Assembly (NCBI GenBank): GCA_034190875.2
Contig: CM067356.1
Location: 60,520,208 to 60,584,207 of the forward strand
DNA from: Urechis unicinctus
Taxonomy: Eukaryota > Annelida > Polychaeta > Xenopneusta > Urechidae
Length of the DNA stretch: 64,000 nt
Reading direction: 5' to 3'
This document shows positions 31,438-43,354 of this stretch, piece after piece. The position numbers and the translations under genes were made by a program. Within the stretch, counting starts at the first letter, position 1; every line of letters begins with the position of its first letter. The notes beneath the pieces were generated by a model. That model was not told the origin of the DNA, did no database searches, and was given only the letters and a program-made list of their open reading frames with translations.

Positions 31438-34080
31438 TGATGATGAATTTATCATTAACATGCATCCAGAAGAAAAATTTCGCGGTGGTTTAGCACATGG
31501 ACCTTAATATTGCAAATGCAAATCATTATGTAGAATAGACAAGAGATCATGTGGCTTCATCTACATTACTGTCAGTAATGCAGATAAAGTCGCATGACCT
31601 CCTCACTATTCTTATCTTTAACTATACATTTATCTCATATCACCAAATGTCATGAAATGATAAGACTAAAGAATATTTCTTTTCACTAAGCAAGAGCCTA
31701 GTGGCCCTAAAGCAAAACACTGCTCCCTTTGATATGAGGAAGTGTCTTGCAGAGATAAATGAGCTCAATTGTGATGTTTGGACAGCTGATACTGTTGCCC
31801 ATCTTGAACAAATAAATTTCCTAAATAGGGCAAATTAACCAACACAGAGGATATGAATCTCCAATATGATTCAATTGAGATACTGGGTCCATAATATTAA
31901 ACCCAGAACAGGAGGTAAAGCAGTTAATTACTACCAGATCATGAGTGCTGCTAAGCAAAATGTCATCGCAAACACCTAGTCAATCTCACTGCCTTACAAT
32001 AAAGACAGAAGGCCGATGGCTATTGAACTCTGCTGCTTTTGACATTAACAAGTTATGACAGCATTTAATCATAGCGTGTATAGTATAACATTATATTCAA
32101 TGACATACCAGAGCTGAACAATAATCCCCGAACCCACTTGTCTAGCAACAATAGTCCATCGCCAAGTAGTTATGCAAATAGTTTATTTATGCTAATAATT
32201 TAATTTTTTAAGAAATGATTCACCCAAACGCCCATAAGCTAATAATAACTTAGCTACATTTTTCCTGGAACAAGCAATTTTAATTTGCTTTTATTTAGCA
32301 AGACAAAGGTCAAAAGCCATAAAGCTATGAGTTAAAAGTTGCAAGATTTGGTCAATGTGAAGTTGCTAGCTTGCATTATAAGAAAACGTGCCATCTAGAA
32401 TTATTCCCCATTGAGTAAATCACTCAGGGAACAAATGGGTCATGCAGTGCTGATATTTACTTTGTAAGTGATCATCAATATAAGAGTGGTTCATGTTTAA
32501 TTTGAAACAGGTATTCCCTATTTGGTTTGCATAGCTAATGAGATTAAGGTCACAAAGGACTGATATTTTGTTTGTAAGTGACAATCAATATAAGAGTGAC
32601 TTGCATTATTAAAAAAATATGACAACAAAAGTTTAGAAGCAGACAGATGGACAGGGCAAAACTGTGTTGGGGAGCATAACTATTAATGGTTACTGCCTAA
32701 TGGTCCCATAAATTTTACCTTATAAGTGGCATGCAACAGGTCCGGGATGGGCAACCAATGAAAGTGACCTTCTAAGTCATGCGTAACCAGCCACATTGTT
32801 ACATCTTGGGAACTGCACTGTCCTAAAAAGGCCTCATGTGTGATTTTGGGTTTCAGATATGCTTAATACCCCTATCAACACAAGACCAGATGCACAGCTT
32901 TTAAGACTAACTGACAGATGACCATGGCATTTATAGCTTATACATGATAGATTCAAATGATGTGATTGTACTATTGAACAATTGCTTGGATTACAAACAT
33001 TGAACATTTGACAATTTTATTACCAATATTGATGTGGCAGATACCCTGACAAAAGAGGCCCTTGACTTCAAAAACCTACTTGGGGTCTGATTATTTGGCT
33101 AGCCGCTGTTGAACTTGGCTGTCAACTCAAACCAGCACAGTTGTTTTGGATAGCTACTATTGAGATCTAAAGGATCACTTTCCTGACTAATTGATGGCAA
33201 AAGTGTGACTCTGTCCATGACTGAACTATCATATAACACATAATCAAACTTATAGGAATTAATAAAGAACTCATGTTTTAGTGTATTACAATAATACATA
33301 ATATTAGCAGATCATGCTATTTCCATGTCCAATAAAAGTACTTTAAAAGGTAGGTTAAGGGTAACATTACTGATGCAAGTATATAATTCAAGGATGTCGA
33401 AATGCAATATATCAATCTTCAACCTTTGAAAACAAAATTCACATTTGAAAGAGTAACCCCACACCCTAAGACACTGCCACCAGAGTTGTTATATAGTGTA
33501 CTATGACACTAGCCATCCTAGTGGCTAGTGTGATAGTCCACCATACAACATTGTGAGTTACAGGGCATAAAGACGAGTGGGATCGATGATCCTGGAATCA
33601 GGATCCCCTACCTTACTCAACAACAGAATTTGAGCGTTTGGGTTAGATACCGGCGCGCATGTCCGCTGTCAAGATCAGGCAATGTTTGCATATGACAGAT
33701 GGCGCAAAAGCCGTTTGCTAAAATGACCAATAGTCAATACGGTTAAATGAACGTTAGGAAATACATTTGAAAAAAAATCAATGGTAATCGGTAGATCTGT
33801 CCAACCAAGCTGCAGGCATCTAGTAACATTAACGTGGTATCTGGGTATTGTTGGCCGTTGGAATAGTGTTAGTGATCGGTAAGTGTGAGTGTGAACGGTA
33901 GAGCCCACGTGCGGAACAGCCCGGTGAAGCTCGCAAACCACTGTAAACTACGAGTATTTCATAATTTGTGGTACATGAAATTTCATCCCGCAACAATAAC
34001 GTTCATTGTCACATGAATTATATTCAATGTATAAACGTTGGAATCATACTGACCAAATAAGAATCAAATGGAAACAGAGC
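31438..34080. other. Non-coding interior of the left arm
   Basis: Collinear with the right arm (about 43250-46230). It contains small internal repeats, for example two copies of TTTGTAAGTGAYMATCAATATAAG near 32460 and 32572. Frames such as 33099-33299 and 33675-33941 are not maintained in the other arm. I see no gene. Confidence 0.6.
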
Positions 34081-34087
34081 GTGTAAA

Positions 34088-34240
34088 ATGGTCATGGCTG
34101 ACCGATCGCCTTTGTTTATACTCGCTTGTGTACCGGAAATTCCACGCGGTATGGAAAGCTGGAATTGTTACAATCCCAAAATATACCTTCAGCTTAAGCC
34201 CGCGGATGCGTTCGTGGGGACAATGGATTTTACGACATGA
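34088..34240 (+). CDS. Conserved short frame in left arm (50 codons), unknown
   Basis: The frame starts MVMADRSP and continues through VPEIPRGMESW and YNPKI before a stop. The inverted arm encodes a related frame of 52 codons at 43246-43088 that also starts MVMADRSP and has VPEIPCGMEGW and CNPKI. Immediately upstream both read ES(N/H)GNRACK in frame, so the true start may lie further up or this may be a terminal exon. The C-terminal halves diverge through indels. There is no domain I recognise. It may be a remnant of a coding exon carried by the repeat, or simply a conserved open stretch. Confidence 0.3.
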   Translation: MVMADRSPLFILACVPEIPRGMESWNCYNPKIYLQLKPADAFVGTMDFTT

Positions 34241-34950
34241 GCAAACTGATAATAAAAACACAGTCCGTTGATACGATATGATTTCATTTATTACTTAAAA
34301 CTTTACACATCATAGATCGAGAAAACCGATATCTCATTTCAAGGAGATTCTCCAACCGTTTTGAATGCTGAGTTGTGTCTCGAATTCCCAGCTTAAGTGC
34401 TACATTTGTTCTTATTTATTTAAATAAAACATTATCAGAAGGATATATATTGAGAAAAAAGCACCGAAAATGAGTTGACAAAGACTTACAACCCCGGATT
34501 TCTCAGTAAAATCCCATTTTTTTTATACCCGATATTTCAAAGATAGTTTAGCGAGTGCCGCCCATTACTCGTTAAACTGCTGATTTACATATTCATTCAA
34601 AATTTGTATGTTTTTCATTTCAAGCGATAATTTAAAACAAAGAATTGTTCATTGAATTTAAAAGTTGCACAAATCATGAATCTAAGTTTGAAGCAAATAT
34701 ACATGGAACAAAGCCATATAATGACCGATTATTCAACATGGCCAAAATGGTCGTTGGGGCAAAAATGTAAATTCAGGCAAAGGCATTGAACGTCAAGAAA
34801 AAGTGGATAGTTACCCCGAATAATAAGATTCCAACCATAGGTGGAGTAGTAGCCTATGAGATGACGCTGACTATTTTGGCCCCATGATCATCGACCAAAG
34901 TGTAAGTAGGGGCCAAAATGGCCGGTGACTTGTACCAAATTGGTCGGAAA

Positions 34951-35078
<128 letters not shown>

Positions 35079-38000
35079 CCGGAGAACAACATCGGCAGGT
35101 AATAGGGTCGGAATTGATGAGGGAATGTTGGCAGGAATCCTCATGACTGAAAAAGAAGGAAAGAATTGCCTCTTGCTCTTTGTTATTGCCTTGATTGGCA
35201 AATAACGTTGAATAAAAAACTGATCCAGGATAACCTGTTTTTCCAATCCTAACTCTTACTAACTATCAATATAATGATGAGCACCCACAAATGATGCACA
35301 GCGTTTATTAGTATGATTTATTTCGGTTCTATAAAAAAAAAATGTACAGTTACCGATGCATGACAAATCGCTTATCACATCAGACTCTACTAACGAACTG
35401 CTTGTTCATCTTTCCCCTGCTGATATTTCGATCATCACTTCCTCCATGTTTGTACACCGGTTGACACGATAAAGTAGCTTGGTTGGTGTGTGGCAGCCGC
35501 TTTGTTCTTTTTATTGCCAGATAAAGGCGTAAACTACACTCTAAAATGAAAGAAATCTCCTTTGCGGTAGAATCGATGGTCCATATCGGTTAACCCCAGA
35601 CTGTCTCCCTCCTAGAGAATGGGTGGCCGATGGCACAAGCAATGAACGAACGGATGTGTTCTTCAGGTATCATTAATTCAACATCCCTTCAATTAGGAGC
35701 TACAGGCTCTGATGTTGACATCAAACATCAATTTGAAGTAAATGTTTGCTAATGTTCTTATTATAAGTGTACACATAACAAACTGTAGTACGACGTATAT
35801 TACTGATCCTTACATGCCAATGGTTAATGGGCGAATGTGGTACCTACTTTCTTGCTAATTGACACAACAGAGCAATTCGACAACAAATTTATCCGATTTA
35901 GTCAGAATGAAGACATTCACTCAGTCGTTACTTGCTTCAGATTATGTCGAGCTGTCGTACGAGCCCAGTTATGATTGTGATCACGTAACACATATTTCAA
36001 TCACAGCTCATACAAAGCAGAACAGAGCGATAGTATATCAGAGATTACAGTACCGTGCATGAGCCATGTTATTCCAAATGTTAAGGCTACCTCATTACCA
36101 CTGGCAAGAACGCACTTTCCCAGAGGCTCTTTTTCTGCTTCTGAGTCAGAAACTTAATGCAATCATCATAAAATTTTCCTCCTATACTGAATGTGTTTAA
36201 ATTATACACATACAAAATGGACTGGCTATTTGATATCATTCTAACGTTGTTTTTTTGTAAAATGTACGATGTAAGCAAAAATAAGGGCAAATGCAAGGCA
36301 GACATTATAGATAAATGTACGGTTAATACGTACAAAGGTGAAATAAGTCAAGTGGTGCTACCTAACAACCAACAAAGCACATTAAATTGTTGATGAAAGG
36401 TCTCGCTTATTGCCTTATATATCTTCGAATCGTCTAATTGCGCAAGACCACCCCGCCCCTGAATCGATCCAAATATTCCTTGTGATTATAAGAGATGCGT
36501 TTACAAAGCACGCTGCTCACAGATGGCGCGAACACATAGCTTGCCGGGTGGGGCCGCGAGTGAGCCATTTTAGCCTAGCCATAAGCTTTTGGATACTACT
36601 TCCGCATACCTCAATTATATTTTTGATACAATTTGAGAGGATGGATGGTTGAAAAATCAAACGTAGAATTGTAACTTGGGGAGCAATTCCGCACAGGAAC
36701 TATTTGCAAGTTACTACACATGCACATTGATCCATTGAAAGGATTTCATGCAATATGCAATGTAGTAAACCGTCACATTTGTTTCTTGTTGCAGATTGAC
36801 AAGTTAAGTCACCAATCAAGCCACATTCTTCACAAGGATATTTCCGTAAGCATCGGAGCGCTATCCCTTATGATGACAAGCCCAATCCCCTATTCTCCTT
36901 TTCGGCTAATAAATAGTAATCTGGATGAAATGACCATCAAAGTATTGTTTTAGCAGAACAGTCTATATCATTTATGTGGATTAAGAATCGAATAGGTCAG
37001 AGGAACGACCAGAGAGGGAATCAACAAACAACCCTCATCCGATGTGATTATTTCCATTTTCTACCGCTATTTGCCGTCTAATACTCAGTAATCAAATTGC
37101 CAATTCCGGTATCTCACTATTTTCAATATTGACCATAAGGGCGCTAGCTAAACCCAGGTGCTAAACTTTATCAAAAGTCGTTTAAATAGATGTACAGTAT
37201 CCCAAACGGTTAACATTTCGGTAATATCTTCAATGTTGAAATTATTCGTGTTAAACAATGAATATTTTAAAATTCATTGCTAATTGGTTTGCACCGCTAT
37301 TTGTCACTGTTTGGAGCGAATTAAGCATATTTTACCACGATTTCAAACGGATTTGTTACTTTTTGGTTAGTAATGATTATTCAACCGTTTATGTCACAAG
37401 TCGACTCTACTCCACCTTGGCAAGACACGTGAAACGGCAAGTTATGTTACGGCATTCATATTCCTGAGATAACAATGAGTCTGTTGCTCGAATTCTAGCG
37501 TAGAGCATATCTGTATATAATCGTGTATCCCTTACAACTGTGAATATCAAAGTGTAATATTACAAGTGAGCTATAAATTACTGATGAGCCGTATCTTGCT
37601 CGCAATACTAGTACGCCTTGCGTTTTTTTCAAAAGGGTTGGTGGAATGCTAAGATTGGTACTGTAACTGAAATATGATTGCGATTACCAATTGCTGTTTT
37701 GTTTTTCCCACATTTTAGGAACAATAGCTACAGTATTTGAAACCTTTCTCCGAGCACCCTTTTGAACAGGCGACAAAAGCATGGAGTATCATCTATATAG
37801 CAATGACACCCATATATAATTGCCAATACTGCTCAATAGATTGATATCCCAATTTCTGTTAAAACCTCAAATAGGTCACTTTAATATTTATGCGTAATTG
37901 AATTCAGTGCTCATCTCTTGTGCTCACCATTATGATTGAAAATGCACATACTTGGTCGAGCATTGGGATGGAACGGGGTTATGCACACCGGGCAAATGGT

Positions 38001-39686
38001 TCAGTCTTGCCAAGCAATCCATACGGACGTAACTGCGTCGACGAAGTGTATACTATGTATTCTTTCGTCCAGAATAGCAACATGTTAATATGTATTGTTT
38101 CAACATTTGAGAGCAGATAACCAAGGTGAGATGAACTTGTTATATGATGGAATAATCCTATTGGTTGGTTGAAGATAGAAAGCAGTTGCATACTCGGTGT
38201 AACTATAGAATAAACGCTGCTACCTATATCATTCATTAGTACGAGGCCAATCCTCCACATCCCAAACGCTGCCGCTCGAAGCAAAACAAAGTCCAGCGTT
38301 TTGCATCACATAGCTGCATATAACATGACATTGGAAAACAGTCCAGATATATGTTGTTATCGACGCAACATTCCTTGCAACAAATCATGTCACTTTCATT
38401 TTAACTGTATGCTTTCCATAATGTGTCAGTGCCGGACTGAACCCGACAGCGTGTAGCATATTAGATGGTCACTGCCAGGGAGCATGCTCGTTTGGGAGGG
38501 ACTTTTACATACCCTTTCAGGAATGGTAATGCAAATTAACTAAATGTTATCTTGGCCATTCAGTATATTCAGTCCCCTATGCAACCCTCTTGACAGTCAA
38601 CCGCTACCCTACCAGATCCTAACATTGAGGCTCTATCGTACATGCCACCTTAATCAATGTCTTGTTCTTATGTTTTTGTGGACGACATGAACCATCATCA
38701 TCATCATCATCATCGTCATCATCATCATCTTCGCACTCATCATCATCGTCATCAACATCACCATCTTCTTCACCATTATCATATTTATTATCATGTATGG
38801 TATGGTGCGATAAACTTCAAACCATAAATGTATTATTGGTACTAGAATGACTTATATTCCACTGTAATGCAGAGTATCAGACCCGTGTGAGTATCAGACC
38901 CGAATCTTCGTGAAAACAGAATACCATGAACAAAGAAGTTTACGCAGCGTGCAATATATGATACAAAGTGAAATATTGTTGCATTGCGATCTTGAGATAA
39001 ATTAGTGAGTAATTTGGGTGTCGAGAAAAATCCAGACCATATGGCTATGACATAGTGCATATGTGATCGCACATGACACATGTCTGAAATAACTCCTAAC
39101 CCTCAGAGCGATATCGAATAATTGATCGGAAAGAACATACTGCCAAATACTGTCACCTTATGACAAATACTAACTTTCAACAAACATTGCAAGACAATTA
39201 TAACTTAATAATGACGTGTAAGGCACTTTTATCAATCCGAATGTGTGACGAATCATTATTTGGTCTTTCATAGTGTTAATTGTAAACATGTAAGATTTTG
39301 CGTTAAATTGGACCCTTTGGCGGCAGTATTGTAAATGCGTAGATCCTACCGACTTGAAATCACCATCATGCTCGAATATCGGTTTTATTTATCAACAATA
39401 GAAACAGTTGAGTCTTATATTCTATCATCGAGGATCCGCTTTTTAGAACCACTATCGTTAATTAACATGATAACAAAATCCAAGCCGTTGCATAGTAAAA
39501 TGTCGTTTTGCATCAAGATGTCGATATAAATAAGTGAGACACTCGGGGTCAAGGAAGTGAAGAACATCATGATTATGCGGTTATGTATGAAAAGAAGCCA
39601 ATTAATTATAATGATTTATCAACTTAATACTCATTCGTACATTAGCGATAGCCGCATAATAAAGACATGTTATTATGAACGGCAGT
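35079..39686. other. Centre of the inverted repeat, no gene seen
   Basis: Unique sequence between the arms. Frames such as 35859-36062, 36410-36652, 36720-36953, 37258-37467 and 37979-38284 have no recognisable domain and overlap one another on opposite strands. A CAT/ATC trinucleotide repeat lies at 38693-38790. Confidence 0.5.
38693..38790. repeat. Imperfect (ATC)n trinucleotide repeat
   Basis: CATCATCATC-type repeats with CGT, TTC and AAC interruptions. The poly-serine frame at 38662-38850 is a translation of this tract and not a gene. Confidence 0.92.
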
Positions 39687-39769
39687 GTTATCAGGTCAAA
39701 GACGACCGCAGAAGGAAGTACGTACCTCGATCGAGGTACGTACCTCGTTCCTAGTACGGCGTACCTGGT

Positions 39770-40123
39770 TTGAAGTATGCATACATAAACATTAATTTTC
39801 TCAACTGTTTTGTAAATTGTGACATTATTTACTGCGATTTGGTTGGGTTAAATCGTGGAAACCCCCTTAGTAGTCACAGCCTCGATTTGGGACCATATTT
39901 AGCGTTGACCATGTACGAGAAGGCTTTTCTATGCGTTTTCAAACTTAAGTTCGGCGGCCATCGCGTGTCTTTTCCGACGATTGATGAGGCAAAAATACTT
40001 TTCGAATCAGTCTGGCAAAGTAAAGAACTTTACCAGATATGGAATGGAATGTTCACAAAATCACAGGGTTACCGATCATGTTGTATTGATATTGACAATG
40101 CTTTATTACAATTACTTCCATAG
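39770..40123 (+). CDS. Open frame inside the TIR element, unknown
   Basis: A 117-codon plus-strand frame just inside the left terminal repeat. The part from about residue 35 (SHSLDLGPYLALTMYEKAF) to the end has a balanced composition with several Trp, Gly and Lys residues (FKLKFGGHRVSFPT, ESVWQSKELYQIWNG), unlike the low-complexity chance frames elsewhere. No domain is recognised. It could be an exon of the element's own gene or chance. Confidence 0.3.
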   Translation: MKYAYININFLNCFVNCDIIYCDLVGLNRGNPLSSHSLDLGPYLALTMYEKAFLCVFKLKFGGHRVSFPTIDEAKILFESVWQSKELYQIWNGMFTKSQGYRSCCIDIDNALLQLLP

Positions 40124-41154
40124 CAATGTGGACAGTGGTCATAAGATCATTCCTCATCGGTAAACTTCATGATAGTGTTTATTCTACATGCTGCTAATAA
40201 TTGAGTATCTATCGGCCAAATCATATGCCTTTAATCATATGCAATATAACATGCAGATCCATATTTTAATAAGAAGTGGAGGAACAGCAATGTTTGTTTT
40301 ATTTTAGAAATAATTCTCAAGTAGCAAATTGTGTTCAAAATCACATACATACAATATTCGTTGTTACATAATAGGATACGAGTAATCCGAGTGCAGGTAC
40401 ACTACAAATCAATTACCAGTATCACAATGAGGCAGATAATGATACCAAGTATAGAAATGTTATGACTGTTTAACAGCTTAAGGTATATGTATGATGTTGA
40501 TGCAATAAGTGAGATACAAAACTGTGATATGTCTAGGACAGGTTACACAAGGCAGGATAAAGCTACTTTAATAGATCATGACACAGATAGGATTAATTGA
40601 TATACCTATACATGTACAGACATACATATTACAACAGTGAGTGTTGAATGACAAAACAAGAGGAAAGCATGTACAAAAGGTGGGATGGCATTGAAAACGG
40701 AACGGGGGTGGGTGGGAGTGCAAATTGATGTGATCTCGTTGAAATCTAATTGCAAAAGACAAAGAAGCGCTGGTTACCTGACCATATCCGCGCAGGATTT
40801 AATTGGGGCAGCCTCTTCCCTTCTAAAGAGAAAAGATAAGGACTTATGCGATAACGTTTACAAATTCGACTCTGAACAAAATGCACCCAAACCTATGTTT
40901 TCATGAAAATGGAATCCAGAATAAAATATTCTCTGTTGTTTGGAATGGAATATATTGGAAAAAATTACTTAAACTTTCAGAGATCCAAAGTGGAAACACC
41001 TCACAGGTAAAATACATATTGCATACATAGCTGATGAATGCCGCGAGAGCGGAAACGAGAGGAAGAGGATAGTATGCACAAAGTCTTATGAACTTGTTCA
41101 GCGATGTGAGGGCAATATTCTGGTTGAGTATATAGACGAGAACAGGTGAGACCT
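40124..41154. other. Interior of TIR element, no clear gene
   Basis: The plus-strand frame 40685-40906 and the minus frame 40568-40762 overlap in opposite senses and neither has a domain. It may be untranslated sequence downstream of the minus-strand exons described next. Confidence 0.4.
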
Positions 41155-42230
41155 GGTACACCCCTCACAGGAATAGCTTCTTCATTGAGAGAGCTGTAAC
41201 CAACTTTCAGCGGCTTGGAAGGCGGCTCCATGGACTCATCACTAACGGCTGAAGGAATGTTCAAGTCTGGATTGATTAAATGCACTTCGTCAATGCATGA
41301 TTGACAGAACTTAGGAGCAGTTTTTGCGTAATGGACAGATTCTGTTTTTCTTTGACACCACTTGGAAATTTTAATTTCAGGTTGGAAATTTTAATTTCAG
41401 GTGTCCAGTTTCCAAACATCCTCATTGTGATTGAAGGCTTTCAGAAGAACACGTTTTGAAAATGGCTTGGCCCATAGCTGTTCCATTCTGGAAAAAAACC
41501 CAAAGTAATTCAGATACTGTCTAGTCAAATACATAACATTAAATATTATAATCTATGTTTAAGTACACAACACATACCACTTTTACCAGCAATTCCTGTG
41601 AGATTGTTTTATATCACCCTCTACTAATAGACTAAATCATATTCGGTTGGAAATATTGACATTGTCACTTCAAGCCGTGCACGACAAATTCCAAAACAAA
41701 TTATCTTATAACTTGCGATTCGTTCGTATGATTCATAAGTGTCATTCTTTTATCTGTATACGATCTACTATCAGAATATGGCACCAATTCAAAAGGAAGC
41801 ACACCGTACTTCGATTTAAGTACGATCGCATCACTGCGCCATTGTTTCAGAAATATATTCAACAGGGGTGTTATTTATTAGCGATAGCTCATTAATATGC
41901 CATAGAATTTTGAATAACATATAATGTATCATCAGATGATATACTTGTAAATGAGAAAACATAGACCTTACCTCTGCCATGTTGATGTGTGTACAAAATT
42001 TAAACCATGAACGCAGAAAAACTTGAAGTCGCTGTCGAATAATGGAAGTGAAAACTCTTCTTGTGAAGGCCCAATATCGCCCACAACAACAGATTTGGTT
42101 TCAAATGTAGGCCATAATATATTTGCATAATTAAATCGTTCAAAGCCAATCACATTTCACAAAATAATGTCATAAAATGCAAAACAGCAGAGGGCGGTGG
42201 CACGACTATCATGCGTACCTCAATCGAAGT
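41155..42230 (-). pseudogene. Spliced minus-strand gene fragment within the TIR element
   Basis: Exon A runs from about 42230 to 41972 and is open from inside the right terminal repeat. A possible start gives MIVVPPPS, followed by MIGFERFNYANILWPTFE and a stretch ending in HTSTWQ. It stops at a donor CAGAG/GTAAGG. Exon B begins at about 41491 after a T-rich acceptor (TTTTTTTCCAG) and continues in frame as RMEQLWAKPFSKRVLLKAFN to KLDT, then a stop near 41400. After a 20-bp tandem duplication (about 41363-41402) a second frame reads EIKISKWCQRKTES, then KFCQSCIDEVHLINPD, to about 41155. The matching splice phase and sensible composition support real exons. The stop plus the 20-bp duplication suggests a broken copy. 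The C-x13-C-x2-C spacing hints at a zinc-binding segment. Function unknown. Confidence 0.5.
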
Positions 42231-42307
42231 GCGCCGTACTGGGAACGAAGTACGTACCTCGATCGAGGTACGTACTTCGTTCTGCGGTCAGTCCGCGACC
42301 TGGTTAT

Positions 42308-42434
42308 TTTTCGATATGTGATAAATGCAATTAACGTATTTAATGATACGCGGTGCCTTTAATTTAGTAATTATGACTTATCGAAAGAGCGAGGGCAATA
42401 ACTAGTTAACATTAATCTCAGTGGCACTTTCAGA
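42308..42434. other. Short spacer between TIR element and right arm
   Basis: About 130 bp of unique AT-rich DNA. It has no match to the 175 bp that lie inside the left arm's inner end (34776-34952). Confidence 0.5.
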
Positions 42435-43087
42435 GTTTACATTTTGGCCCCAACGACCATTTTGGCCATGTTGAGTAATCGGTCATTATATGGCTTTCTT
42501 CAATGATTATTTGGTTCAAACTTAGATTCATGATTTGTGTGACTTTTACGTCAATGAACAATTCTTTGTTTTAAATTATCTCTTTAAGTGAAAAATAAAC
42601 AAATTTTGAATGTATATATAAGTCAGCAGTTTAACGAGTAACGGGCGGCACACGCTCAAATATATTTGTGGACGGATATTAAAAATGTAATTTTACTGGG
42701 AAATCCGGAGTTGTGAGTTTTTTCAACTCATTGTAGGTGTTTTCTCTTAATATATTTCTGATAATGTTTAATTTAAATAAATTAGAGCAAATGCAACACT
42801 TTTGCTGCGAATTCGAGATGCAGATCAGCATTTAAAAAAATTCGGAGAATGTGATGTGTAAAGTTTTAAGTAAGGAATGTTTTATTTGGATAAATAAGAA
42901 CAAATGTAGCACTTAAGCTGGGAATTCAAGAAGCAGATCAGCATTCAAAACGTTTGGAGAATCTCACTGAAATGAGATACCGGTTTTCTCGATCTATGAT
43001 GTGTAAAGTTTCAAGTAATAAATGAAATCATATCATATCAACAGATTCTTTTTAACAAGGGAATAATTAGCGAGATTGTTTTGTGTA

Positions 43088-43246
43088 TCAGTTCACTAAT
43101 TTCGTAAAATCAAATTGTCCCCATGCACGGAAGGGCGCAGCCAGAAGGTCTATTTTGGGATTACAATAAGTCCAGCCTTCCATACCGCATGGAATTTCCG
43201 GTACACCAGCGGTTATAAGCGAAGGCGATCGGTCAGCCATAACCAT
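43088..43246 (-). CDS. Conserved short frame in right arm (52 codons), unknown
   Basis: Partner of the frame at 34088-34240. It starts MVMADRSP and contains VPEIPCGMEGW, NPKIDLL and FRAWGQFDF. The frame is open upstream to 43354 (88 codons in all). Similarity to the left copy survives best in the first 30 residues. The codon-level pattern is not strong enough to claim selection. Confidence 0.3.
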   Translation of the reverse strand: MVMADRSPSLITAGVPEIPCGMEGWTYCNPKIDLLAAPFRAWGQFDFTKLVN

Positions 43247-43354
43247 TTTACACGCTCTGTTTCCATGTGATTCTCGTTGGGTCAGTATGATTCCAACGTT
43301 TATAGATTGAATATAATTCATGTGACAATGAACGTTATTGTTGTGGGAAGACAT

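Larger units (their letters stand above)
27129..34775 (+). repeat. Left arm of a 27.6-kb imperfect inverted repeat
   Basis: This segment is matched in inverted orientation by 42435-54778. Outer ends pair at CAATTGCAACC (27134) and GGTTGCAATTG (54765). Inner ends pair near 34738-34765 and 42445-42475 around GGCCAAAATGGTCGTTGGGG. Between them the order is collinear: a segment around GAACACTGTTATCTGTCTGTCAACG (27.96-28.19 kb), a conserved non-coding block at 29.1-29.4 kb, a 36-bp repeat, a 17-bp minisatellite, and a conserved short frame at 34.1 kb. Identity by eye is about 85-92 percent with indels. No long conserved protein is encoded. Motifs of the form CCAAAATGG/CCATTTTGG cluster near both ends (27300-27445 and 34738-34945), as subterminal repeats do in some DNA transposons, so the arm may be a copy of a large non-autonomous mobile element. 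Confidence 0.88.
39692..42302 (-). mobile_element. 2611-bp TIR DNA transposon, superfamily not assigned
   Basis: The two ends are inverted copies over about 75 bp. Each begins CAGGTC, continues to GACCGCAGAA, then a self-complementary GTACGTACCTCGATCGAGG core and a CAGTACGGCG-like stretch. The element is flanked on both sides by GTTAT (39687-39691 and 42303-42307), which I read as a 5-bp target-site duplication. The right end contains a perfect 40-bp palindrome at 42243-42282; the left end has the same core as a 26-bp palindrome at 39718-39743. Inside are minus-strand exons joined by good splice sites (41400-42230) and a plus-strand frame at 39770-40123. I see no recognisable transposase motif, so it may be non-autonomous and carry captured exons, or encode an unfamiliar transposase. 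It lies in the central region between the arms of the large inverted repeat. Confidence 0.72.

Noticed and set aside
30578-31461. Minus-strand frames up to 227 codons with WLHQYCGFTNIVASP repeats
   Set aside because: They are translations of a 17-bp minisatellite; every frame of that strand gives the same peptide and there is no gene structure around them.
38662-38850. Poly-serine frame
   Set aside because: Translation of an (ATC)n trinucleotide repeat.
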